Assembly (NCBI GenBank): GCA_023426545.1 | Contig: JAFAAN010000088.1 | Span: 1-64,000, forward strand | Reading direction: 5' to 3' | DNA: 64,000 nt | From: Pseudomonadota bacterium | GTDB lineage: Bacteria > Myxococcota > Myxococcia > Myxococcales > Myxococcaceae | Shown here: piece by piece, positions 1 to 12,400 of the stretch | How the letters are laid out: every line of letters begins with the position of its first letter | Numbering within the stretch: the stretch's first letter is position 1 | The notes under the pieces: generated by a model | What the model was told of the DNA's origin: nothing | Database searches by the model: none | The model's input: the letters and a program-made list of their open reading frames with translations, nothing else | Program-made: the position numbers and the translations under genes

Positions 1-420
1 CCGTAACTCCCACCCGCGCTCTCCAATCCCGTCGAGATATTGCCCTGCGTCCGCCCAGCCCGCTCTCCATTTCCTGACTGCCAGCCACCCAGGTACCCCA
101 GGCCGCTGACATCGATGAGCGCTGACGCGTCAATCCGAACCGCATCTATGACTGTGATATCGAGGGAGGTCGTCTCCGCCTCAGTCGCCGGACTGTGACT
201 CACTACTGCATTGTCTAGCACATAGAGATTTCTGAATGTGTGTTTTCCGTCGATCCGGAGCTTGTCATTGCCCCTGACGACGATATCCATCCCCTCGAAT
301 CGGTAATCATTCGCCGCAATGACATCGGTGACGTCTGCCGGGTACTGGGGTTCCATGACGTAGATGTCACGGTATGTCTCCGCCTGCAGTCCCATCTGAT
401 CCTGAACGACCAGACTGACG
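1..420 (-). other. Probable beta-helix adhesin-like segment at the visible C-terminal end
   Basis: The last visible residues of the giant protein leave the Ig pattern. They read as short hydrophobic strands with D and N at the turns, including VLDNAVVSH and a segment ending DVSGLGYLGGW, then a Gly-rich stretch. Short strands followed by a D-V-S-G-x-G-Y-x-G-G motif are typical of beta-helical surface proteins. The domain is cut by the window edge, so its size and any anchoring signal cannot be seen. Confidence 0.5.
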
Positions 421-3400
421 CGAATGACGCCCCTAGATATCGGAGTGTAATTTTGGCTTAGCCCGTAGCCTCTGTAGGGATTCATGATCCGATTCCCCAC
501 CCTGACGCCATTCACCCGAAACTCTGCCCAAGCAAGCGTAACGCGCTCGTCAGTCCATGTGCCTACGAGTCGCCCCTCAATACCGACAAGCAGATTGATG
601 TTTGAGGCTAGCGTTGGTATCGGCGGCTGGTTTTCAATGACCTGGAAGATGGTGCTTCCACTTGCGACCGCCCCCAGGTCATCGCTTGCATTGGACTCAA
701 CAAGAACCTGCGTTGCAAGCGGAGCAATCTGTCTGTCCTCACAAAGACTGATGCATCCGGCGCCACACGAGACCGAACTCATTAGTGGCTCGCCGTCCGC
801 AGAGGCAGAGAACTGAGCAATGCTCGAATTGTCCATCGCCCGGGCACAGATGCGGACGATCTCGCCCTGGAGCGCGGGGTTCGGCGTCATCGTATATGTC
901 AACACCGGTGCCGGATTGGCTTGAAGCGTGGTCGTCCGCTCGATGGCGGCCGTCCTGCCACGTCCGTCGGTCGCCACCGCGCGGAACACAACGTCCGATT
1001 GCTCGCTCAGCTTCGGAAGCAAGTAGGTAGCAGACACAAAGCTCGTCGCACTCGACGCGAACTCCACGCCATTGGCATAGAGCTTTATGGTTGCGACATC
1101 GTTATCAGGATCGGTGGCGGATGCAGAAACATTGAGGTTTGCACCTTCGAACGCGCTCAATGGCGGCGGAACTCCATTGAACCTCACGGTCGGCGGGGAA
1201 CCGTCCACCGCGACAACGTACGTCTGTGTAACCTGTGTACGGCGTCCCGCAAGGTCCACAGCCGTGGCCACCAGTGTCACCTGTTGGCCGACTGAATCTG
1301 CCGGGAGCACCAAGCCATGGCGAAGCGAGGCGGTGCCGCTTGCCTCTTGAGAACTCGCCAAGAGCGCGCCGTCCTTCTCCAACTCAATCCACAGCACTCC
1401 ATCATCCGTCGCCTGGATCGTAATCAAGTTGACATAGGGCCCCGCGCGCAATTGGGTTGGGAGTCCTGACGGCGCGCTTGGCGCGGCGTTGTCCACGCTC
1501 AGCAAGACCTGCACTGAGGATTCCGCTGTCCGGCCAGCTCCGTCTACTAGGAGCACACTCAGCGGCATTGACTCCTGCTCGATCGCGACTGGCGCACGGA
1601 AGACCGCCTCGAGGATCATTGGGTCTGAAGCACTCTGGCCAAGTTCCCCGAGATACGTTGAGCCAAGCCAGGCAGACGCGGTGACAGGCGCAACTCCCGC
1701 GGTGCGTCGAGCGCGCACAGTCATCGTGGCGCCAGAAGCGATGGTCGTTCCTGCCGCAGGGGCTGTCAGGCTGATGCTGGGAGCTTGGGTTGAAGGGGGC
1801 AGGACGGTGATTGTCAAAGGGCGCGAAAGTGCTTCCATTCCACCGGAACCGCGCACCCTGAGCCGCAATTCGTGCCGCTGACCCGCGACTGAGCTCGCCG
1901 GGAGCGTCCACCGCGCTTTGAGGCTCGTTTCATCGAAGGCCGCGGCCGCAACGCCATCGACAACCAACTCAGCATCATCCAGCCCGATTCCGCTCGCGAA
2001 CCCCGCAACGACCACATCCGTTCCGGCCTCAACCGATGGCGGATTGGCTGGAGAAACGATTCGCACCAGAGGCTCGGCCGCCACGGGGGGCATGTACGAG
2101 TGCACGATGCCCTGGGTTCCCCCAGTCATATTCACATCGGCGACCAAGAGCCTCCCGGCCGAAAGGATGGCGTCAGTGGCGTTCGACGCTGGCACATGCA
2201 TCAACCGAACTGCCGGAGCGCCCGTTGGCAGATGCCAGAGCTCAACGCCTGCCTGGCCTTCGCTCACGATGGCCAACCTGCCTACTAGGCGGATCCGCGC
2301 AACGGGGCCTTCGGTGGGTACGGTGCCCAACAACTCTGGAGACGTGTCGTCAGCCAATGCGAACACGGAGAGGGAAGTAGCGCCTCCCACGACAGCGAGT
2401 TCGCCATTCAGAGCCACTGCGGAAGCCGTCACCGGGAGCGTGCCTGAACGGCGCAGTTGCCCCGAAGGAGCAATTTCCACGATCGCGGCCCCCTGACTGC
2501 CCATCGCGACCAACGCGTGGCGCTCGTCACCCGCGACATCGAGGGCCGCACTCCCAAGGGCCAGCGAATCTCCAGGCGCCACCCGTGGCCATTGAATCGT
2601 CTTGACAGATCCTACGTTGGAGATCGCCCAGATACGATTCCTGGCTACAGCCAGACGGTCAACGGTTCCCAGTGCCAACTGAAGCTCTGTCGTCTCCGAG
2701 TTATTGAGCTGAAGTGCTCCTGCGGTCGTCTCCCGTGCATAGCGAATGGTGGATCCATTCAGCACGAACGTGTCGCGCCCGATCCGCTCCAATTGCCTGA
2801 CGTCGCTTCCCGCAAGCAACTGTCCGTCGAGGACCGGTGCCACGCTCCGCACCACATCAATGGCTTGAGCACCTGACGACCGGGCAGCGACCAGTGCCCC
2901 TCCTCGGAAGGCGGTCAGGCCCATCGCGGCGTCGCCAACCATGACGAGACCCGTAGCAATCGCTGGCTCCGTCTGCGGAATGCTCATGATGCTGACGCCT
3001 GCGGGCCCCGTCGCCAGTACGTGTCCGCCACTGACGAGGATTTCACGCACGTCCAGCCTCGACCGGGACAGCATTCGAGGTGCGACAGGGTTCCGGAAGT
3101 CAAGGATTCGGAGCCAGCCATCGTCGCCCACAACGTAAGCCAGGCCATGAATGACTTCCATGGATCGAACTCCTGAAGCCAGTGGCACCTCAAGCAGCTT
3201 TTCGACGGCAGTCTGCTGAGTCCTCACCCAAGCTTGGACTGAGCGATCCGTCCCAACGACCATGAGGTCGCCGTCGCTCTGCGCAATACGAACTGCCGCG
3301 GGCTGGACGGAGAACGTCTGCAGGACCTTCGTTCCGTTCTCCCTCGTCACTGGGGCAATCACTGACGATGCGCCAAGTGTTTGGATGACCCCATCAGCCA

Positions 3401-6400
3401 CAGCACCAATCACACGGCTTGAGGCCGCGGTGCTTGCGGTGCTGCTGACGATCCAGGGGTGCGTTGGAACAGTGACGTCCAGCGTGTCGATTCGGTAAAG
3501 CCCATTCTCAAGAATTCGCGAGGCATAGAGACTGCCAGCCATCGCGACTCCGGTATACCGGCCCGGCACACGCGCAGAAACGAAGGGACTGCCAGAGCCG
3601 CTGGTATTCACCAACCAGAGGCCGTGCTCCCCTAGTGCGATGGCCACGTGGTCTGCAAATGCAGCCAATGCGACAGGTGGGACAGGGGTCGGCAAGAAGC
3701 CCACGCCCTCCAGCTCTGCATGGGCAGGGCCATGTACTCGTCCTACCCAGACGCCCGTCGTGGTCGCCACATAGACTCGGTCCCCCAGCCGAGTGAGCGA
3801 CGAGGCTCCCTCAAGCGGAACCGTCGCGAGCTCAACCGGAAGGGGTGTTGCGGAAACGACCCGGTCCAAGGTGGTAACTGCCACCTGGCCCGCCCTATCC
3901 TCAGCCCGAGCCGTCAGCTTCAGCTTGGTGCCCGGCACCATGGTCGCGGGAACGTCGTAACGCAGCACCTGACCGCCACTGGCCTGAACTACGTCATCAA
4001 TCGACAGCTCCAGTGTAACTCGTTCCAGCGCGATATCGTCGGTCGCCTCAACGGTTGCGACCAGCTCACTTCCCGCAGCAACGGTTTCACCTGTCGGGTC
4101 GGTCTTGATGCCGCTGAGGAGAGGGGGATTCACGTCACCGAGGACGCTGAGCGACAAGGTCGCCGGCTCGGATTCGCGGCCAGACGCATCCCTGGCCACG
4201 GCGGTTACCATGACTGTGCGCAAGCCCCCACCGAAGGGAATCCGAACGGGGACGTGGACGTGTGAACCCGCGACGTGCGCGGCCTCTTGTCCATCGATCA
4301 TCAGGCGAATGCTGTCACCTTCTGCGCCCGCCGCGACGGCAGCCTCAATGGTGACGAAGGAGCCTTCATGGATCGCCTCTGATTCGTTCAGGGCCCTTCG
4401 CAGCACATTCACCACCGGGGCTTGTCCACCCTCCCCATCGCGCACCAACACCGTACGAGTCAGCGGAGGCCCACGCCTTCCTTGTGCATCCAGTGCGACG
4501 AACGTCACCAGAAGCGACGTAGGGCTCCCTGCTGGAACCTCCGGGGCCAGAAGCTCTCCCGCAAGCCATGGCGCCAACAGGATGACCGGCGGCCCGCCGG
4601 CGAGTGAGACCTCCACCTGAGCCACCCGGGCCGGATGCACGGGGAACACCGCTACGGGGAAGAAGGCTCCCTCAACCGCTTCCGGGGGCATGCTCACGTC
4701 CGCAAGTGCAGGACCCACCGCCGGTACGGGCTCCGTGAGCGTTACCTCTCGTTCAGTCCGGACCTGTCGGCCCGCAAGGTCTCGGACGACCAACTCGACC
4801 ACTGCCGAGCTGCCCGTGGCAGGCAGGTCGATCCACGCCGGGATCTGGGTGTCGCGCGTTTCCGCGAGCGTTCCGTTGATGGACACCTCTGCGGTGAATC
4901 CATTGAGGGGCAGCACGTCATCCGACACGGTCGCGTCCAGGGAAACACGGGCCCCATGGACCGCCGAAGCGGGCAACTGCATGGCGACCTGTGGGGTCGC
5001 GGGGCCACGAATCACCGCCTGACGAGCCAATCCACGGGGCATGCCGCTCACCAGGGCTCCCGGGACCAGGGCCGCGGGCCCCCTTACATCCGGATACATG
5101 CCTGAGCCCATGGGCGTTCCGCGGACATCGACGAGTCGGGCGCCCGATGCGGTTCCTACGACCAGCAGCTCGCCAAAGGACGCCGCGTTCAGCGCCTGTG
5201 CTCCCAGCGGGACATCGCCACGCGAGAGCAACTGTGTCTGCTGCTCCGACTCGACCAGTGCGAAGCACCGCACGAGGCTGCCAGCGACACAGACGCCGCC
5301 ATCCGCAAGCGCCGCCGTCGCCTTGAACGAGGCGCCAACAAGACTGGCTCGAGCCAGCTCTCGCGGAGCGTTCACCGCGGCGACATCAACGGCAACCACC
5401 GCTGTCCCCGTACTGACGAACAGCCGTGAGCCGGCGGCAGCCAATGATGTGACTGGCCCCAGGAGCAGACGGCCCATCCTCGTTCCGTCGGCGTGCAACA
5501 GTTCGACGCCCTGGTCGTTGCCAACCGCAAGCCAGTCGCGCACGCCGTCCAACGCGGTCGGCGCACGCACTAGCGGCGTAGTCGCCTGTACACTGGGCTC
5601 CAGCCCCGGGAGCGTGAATCGCACCAGCGAACCTGCGCCCTTGTACCGAACGGCAACCACCACCTCGTTCCCGGTGAAGACGGCGCCTACTGGCGTCCCA
5701 GCGATGCTTCGCGCCGCCACTCTCGCACCGGACTGACGCGAGCGCAGCTCGAGCTCGCCCCCTCCCCCGCTGTCCGAGCGGATAACCAGCACGGAATCGG
5801 CGCGGGAAACCAACGCCACTGGCTCCATGAAGTCCGCCGCATCCTCGATGACCACGGGCTGGCCACTGGTCATTACCGCCAGCGTGCCTTCGTGAACCGA
5901 AACACCTGACGCACCGCCAGGGGCCGTGACCGTCGCCCGTGAAATCACCGAGACGCCTTCAGGGCCTTCCGGCAGACGCGAGGTGCCTGCGAGTCCCTCC
6001 TCCGCCAATTGGACGGGAAGGCTGGCCCCCCCGGAATGGACGGATAGCACAGGCCGTGTTCCCGCATCCGATGTCGCGGACAGCGCCAGCGTCGACCCGC
6101 CCAGGAGCAGTTCGCCGCGCGGTTCCTGAGCCAGGAGGACGTCTGCGTTTGCTTGACCATCATCCACGACAGTCACCGTGACGCGCGCAACCAAACTGGA
6201 CTCGCCTTCCTTGTCGGTGACCTGAGCCGTGAGTTCGAGCGGCGCGGTTCCTCCATCCAGCACAGGCGCAACGAATTCGGTGTGCCATGGTGCCTGAGTC
6301 AGCACGTGCTCCTCGGCGCCCGCGGTGATGCGTACGGAGGCCACCGCCCCCGCGGCGACGGCATCTACCTCCACGCCGAAGGGCCTGCCTTCCGGCAGCA

Positions 6401-9400
6401 GCGTGCCAGCATCGGGGGACGTCACCGCGACGAAGGGCCGGACCAACGAAGGCTCCACCGAGAACGACGCGGTGGCCTCCGCTGCATTCTCCCGCGAGTC
6501 CCTCGCGACCGCCCGGATCACGTGCGTCTGGGCCGACGTCACCACAGGCGCGTGCCAGGACACGCGCCATGGCGCACTCCGAGCCACGCCGACAGGCGAC
6601 TCGTCGATGAAGAACTCGACTTCAGCGACACCGTTCGCATCCGACGCAATCGCCTCGAGCCACAGCGTCGACCCAGCCACCACGCGCCCTCCCGCCACAG
6701 GAGTCCGCACGAGCACGGACGGTGGAGCGACGTCTCTTGTCACCGTCAGCGTCCGCGGCTCAGAAGCGGTGACCTGTCCCCTGTTATCCGTCGCATACGC
6801 AATCAGGACTCGCGGCTCACTGGCCGCGGTGCCCTGGACCCGGCCCAGGGGGATTTCACGCGTCAAGCTCGCGGTGCTCGTGGTCAAGCCACTCAGCTTC
6901 CCCCAGGGCACGCCGTCCATGTGGAGTTCGACGGCGGTCACTACGGAGTTGTCGATTGCCGTCACGACCACGGTCTCCGTGGTTCCTTCTTCCCGCGTCG
7001 CATCGGCGACAGGTTGCTGGATTGTCACGGCAGGTGGCGAGTCATCCACGATGTGAATCTGTACATCCACTGGGCCACTCGTATTGCCACTTGAATCCGT
7101 CGCTGTCGCCGTCAAGACCGGATGCGATCCCACCGCGCCCTGGGGCCAGGAGAACGAGTAGATACCGCCGGAGCTTTGGGTGAGCGGCGCCCCGTCGACA
7201 CTCAGCGTCGTCGTGACCGCCTGCCCACTGTCGTCCGAGGCCGCGACCTGGAACGACCATGTGACGGCCGCCGCGAAAGCGTCATCCTTCAACACCACTG
7301 CGCCACCTGCACGTCGGAGTTGAAGCGTCGGCTTCACGATGTCGACCGTGCGGAAATTCTCCCGGACGAGGCTGGCGACGTTCCGTGCCACATCCATCAC
7401 CCCAGATGCCGTGATGGCATACGAGGTCGTGGATGCGAGCGCTTCCGAAGGCGTGAAGCGAAGTGTCCGGCCGTCTGGCAGCAGCTCGGATGCGCCTGGC
7501 ACTGGAACGTCCGAGGGAGAGCGCACCAGACGAAGCAGGTTGGCGCTCGCCGTCGACAGTGGCTCGTCGAAGCGGACGTCGAACACCGCGGTCAGCGGCA
7601 CGTTCAGGCGGCCCACGGTGGCAATGGGCTCGACGCGCTCCACCATGGGGGCCCGGACGTCACCGCGATAGACCGCATTCTCGAGATTCAGCGGCTCAGC
7701 CCCTGGCTGCGTCAGCGTGAGCGTCAGATAACGGATGTCGCCCGCAGGAACGAATGCTTCGACGCCTGTCGAAGTGAAGCCCCGGGTCTCCGCTCGGATG
7801 CCATCGAACCAGACCTCGATTCCACGATGGAATCCTGAGCCCGAGATACGTACCCAGCCACCCGCGACATCATCCACTGCCCTGGGCGTCACCTCACCGA
7901 GGTCCATGGGCGCGACGTACACGAACGGCGACGCGGCGATGGCTTCCGCGCCATCCGCGCTGGACACGCGCACCACTGCCGGGCCCGCCGCGCCAGACGG
8001 CGGGAGCATGACGGTCAAGGCGTTCCCCTGGGCCTCGCCAATCCGCGGTGCCTCCGCTCCACCAATCGTTACGGCGGCCGAGCCACCCAAACCGATACCC
8101 GACAGCGTGACAGGAATGCCTCCGGCCATGGGGCCACTTGCGGGGAGCACCGAATCGACGCGAAGCGAAACGGGCGCACCTCCCGCCCGGAGGGCGTAGT
8201 TCCAAGGCGCCAGGAGATGGCTACCATGGATGGAGGGGATAGCTGCCAACCGCAGCCTGGCCTCATAGGTACGCGACGGCTCCAGTTCCGCGTAAGGAAC
8301 GAACGAAAGCGACGTCGCCGCAGTGTTCGTGGTTCCCCGAACCTGCAAGGCGCCATCCCAGAGCTGAAGTGATGAACCCGCTGCAACCGCGCCTGGCAGG
8401 TCCGTGGCCAGGGAGACGGCGACATTGCCGTTGAGGGCAATGGCCTCGCCGGGCAACGGCGACACGGTGTCCACGGTCGGGTACGGCAGTTCGAGTACGC
8501 GCAGGGAGTTGCTGACACTGACCACCGCCACTCCGTTGATGAGGGCAGCGCCAGTAATATTACCAGCCGTGTTCGCGAAGGAACGCTCGGTCAGCGATTG
8601 CGTGGTGTCCAGCCACGAGACGCGGTTGCCGTTCACAGCCATCAACCAGGGCCCACTCAACGAAAGCGCCTTCGAGGTTCCCCCTGAGGGATCCGATGCC
8701 GAGGCCAATATGCGTGGCTCCAACGGGTCCGTGACGTCGTAGAGATGCAGCGCGCCTCCCCCGGAAGCGGCCACCCTGCGACCATCGCGTGTCAACGCGC
8801 CCATGGACACGCCCAGGTTGCGAATAGCGGCCAGAAGCGGAAGCGTGCCGCCCTCGGTGCTACGAATCTCCAACCGGGATCCGCTCGCGCCATCCTCGAC
8901 AAGGACCAGGAGCGCCTCGTCGACCACATCCAGATCGACGACCGTGCCCGTCCCGAGCATCGTGCGGGCCACCGTAACGTATGCACCATCCATCGGTGCG
9001 AGCAGCGCCAGTTCGTTGCCCCCCGCCACCGCGACATAAGCCCCTGCCCCACCGGCAGCCACGGCCTTCACGGCGAACGGGGTCGACGGCGCCAGCTTTA
9101 TGCGTTCCAACGCCACCGGGCTGCAAGGCGCATGCGGCGAAGGACTGCACTCGGCTTCGGACACACGGTAGCGAACCACCTCGTCCCGTCCCGCCAAGAA
9201 CAGGTCTGTTCCGTGGAATGCCATGTCCACGGGGTTGCTCACGCCAGCGGCCTGCCCAACCCATTGCGGGCTGCTGGCCACACTGAAGTCCACCACCGAC
9301 AGCACGTTGTCCCGTGCGGCCAGCACGCGATGTCCATGCCTGGCGAGCACTGCGCCCATATTGTCGAGGTGCGCCCGCTCCGCCAGTGTGAAAGTGAAGC

Positions 9401-12400
9401 CGCCCGGCAGCGTGGCCTGCTGGGGCGGAACACCTGGCGTCAGCACCGTCAGGGCCACGCGACCCGTCACGTTGTCGGGAATCTCGACGAGCAGTGCGCC
9501 GGCATCGTCCATCTCCACCGAACGCGCAGGCACCGTGTCGAAATGGACCTGCGAGCCGGGGAAGAGCCCGACTCCCGTCACCTTCACCACGGCGCGACTG
9601 CCATAGGGCGCATGCCGTGGCTGCACATCCGCCAGCGTCGGGGACTCCAGATAGCGGTAAGCTCCCAACCGCAAGTGCGACAAGCCACCGGGGTTGATGA
9701 CTTCGACGGCGGCTGCCCCTGGCTGCCCCGCGGGCACTGTCACGCGAATCCTGCGGCCGTCCGGCGACACCTCATGGACCGATGCCGGAATGCCGCCCAT
9801 CGTCACGAGGCAGTCGCTCAGGAAGCCGCTGCCGAGCACTTCGACTTCGTTCCCACCCGCCGCGAGTCCATAAGCAGGTGACACGGACGCGACCTCAGGC
9901 CGCTCCTGTGCCGCATCTCGGCTGGTCCGGAAGGAAACGCGCGCCTGCGTTCCCAGTGGCGCGCCTCGCAAGTCCTTGAGCCCTTCGTCAATTCTCAGCT
10001 CGTAGGCTGTGTCCAAGGCCAACGGCGCGTAAGGCGTCAACACCACCTGCCCGCCTTGGGGATCCTGACGAACCTGGCGCGCAACGGAAACGACCTCCTC
10101 GCCAGTACGGCGGACCAGCGTCACCTCACCGGCGCTCGACTCCTCCGGGAGCGCGGTCAGCAAGACCTGGACGACCGCGTCTGGCGGAACCACTTCACCG
10201 TCACTTGGAACGGTTCCGCGAATGTCGAGCGTGTCGAGTTCCACGGACGCCAGAGCGCCCGCGAGCGGCAAGTGGGCGTCCGCAGGATTGCTCACGGGGA
10301 GCTCCACCGGCGTTCCGTTCTTGTCGAGAACCAACGTCCCCACGAGCAGGTAGCGCCCCATGAAGGCCAGCGTCCGCGCATCGCCAAAGACCGTCGCACG
10401 GCCCAATTGGCTGGGCGCTGCGCCGTCCCGGACGGAGTACCGCAGCACCTTTCCGCCACCCGCCGCGACATACGCCACGCCGGCCGCGACGCGTGTCTGC
10501 TCCGCGGAGGCCCAGCCCCCCACAGGCCCATCCACCACCAAGGCTCCATGGGGCGTGGGGTTGTACACGTCCTGAAGCTCGTAGATGGCGACCTGCTTCG
10601 CCTTTCCAAGCGATAGGAACGCACGCGTCCCCTCGGCGGTGATGTGCACGGCGGGAGCCGCCAGCGGCGCGGTTCCGTGGGACGTCAGGTTGCCCGTCCG
10701 GGCATCCAGCACGTGGAGCATGGGGGCGCCGGGAGAAGCGCTCGATACGAGGAGTTGAGCCCCATGCAGCGCCAGCGCGCTGACTCCCCCTGGAACCCCT
10801 CGCGTTCCAACGTGGAGCGGCCGGCGGCTTCCGTCCCCGAGGTCGAACACCTTCACGCCTTCCGTGTCGCCCACGTAGAGAAGCGAGCCGCCCATGGCGA
10901 TATCCGCCGCGGCGCCACTGACCTGCAGATGCGGATAGGTCTCTTTGATGTCCGCAGGGGTCGAGACATCGACGATGCGCACGCCCCCCGCCCCCGCCGC
11001 GACGTAGACGGTATTGCCTCGCTTCAGGACGCGGCGGCTGCCTCCCTCTCCAGGGAACTCGAGTTCGCTGATGACGGTGACGTGCGTTGGGTCACTCAGG
11101 TTGGCCAGCAGCAGCCCGCCCTTCGACGTCTTCCGGTTCGCCTGGATCGGCGGGCCCCCCGTCGCGTCGTGGATGTCGACGATGGCGCCCAACGCCGCAT
11201 AGGCGACGCCCGAATCGACAACCACGTCCCGGATGGGCGCAGTCGACAGGCGAGCCACTGCCCCCGCGCCATAGAGGAACGAGGCAGGGAGCGTCGCCAC
11301 GTCAGCGCCGACCTGTACGGACACGTCGACCATCCCACCCGGATGTGGTGGCGCGACCGCCTCCACGCTCTGGTTGCTCAGCACCTGGACGTCGAACGCA
11401 TTCGTGCCACCGAAGGACACCTTCATCCCTGGCGCGAACCCCCGCCCCTCGATGCGAACCTTCGTTCCGCCCTGCTGCGGAGCGCGGCCAGGAGAGAGGC
11501 TGAGCAATGTCAGTGGCTCCCGATACACGAAGCCACCCATCCTTCGAGCGAACAGGCCGCTCGGGTCGATGACTTCGACGGCAGCGAGCCCCGCTGCCGG
11601 CAGGCCGTTGACCTCGATGGCAGGTGGAATCTCGATAGCCATGGACAGGCCGTCTGACCGCACAGTCGCCGCGGCGCTCCTTCCGCCGACGAGAACCGTG
11701 GTGCCTTGCCGGAAGCCGCTGCCTGTAAGCAGCGCCTGCGTGTACTGGTCGGCACGGCCAGAGCTGGGCGTCAGCGACGCGATGACGGGTTGCACGGCAT
11801 CCGCGTCCAGGATCTGGAACGCGCCGGAGAACGGCGCAGCCTGGGGAAGCTGATTGAACGACACCAATCCATCCAGCAACACCGTGACCTGGTCGTTCGG
11901 TGCAAACGGCTCCTTTGGCGTGAAGATGACCGACGAGCCCCTCACGGCGTACTCGACGTGCCATTCCCCTTCGACGGAGCTCACGGTGCCTGCGCGGACC
12001 CGCGACACCACCGCCGTTTCCGGCGTGAGCGAAGATTCAAGCACCGGAAGCGTGAAGTCCACCTTCACCATCGTCTCCGGCATCGCTGCGCTTCCGGGCG
12101 CGGGCGTCATCCCGACGGGAAGCAGCTCGTTCGGGGGGATGGACTGCACCGTGTGTTGCCCCCCGGTGGCCACGAACAGCGTGCCAGCCGCCCAACCAAG
12201 GCCCGTCAACGACGAACCCAGGTCGGTGTTCTGAAGCAGCGCTGGGGCTGCTGGATTGGCGAGGTTGTACACGTACAATCGACGCCCCACTGTCACGTAG
12301 GCGCGATCGCCTCGAACCACGAGCCGGCTGTGGACGAGGGCTTCATACGATGTCACGGAGGCGTCCACGGAGACGCGCCCCAGGCGCTCACCCGCCCGAT

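Noticed and set aside
8745..9881. A 378-codon open frame on the plus strand inside the giant gene; similar long frames at 27303-28859 and elsewhere.
   Set aside because: Its product is rich in Arg, His and Gly with no family pattern, the typical antisense shadow of a high-GC gene. The opposite strand carries the continuous Ig/TIG protein.
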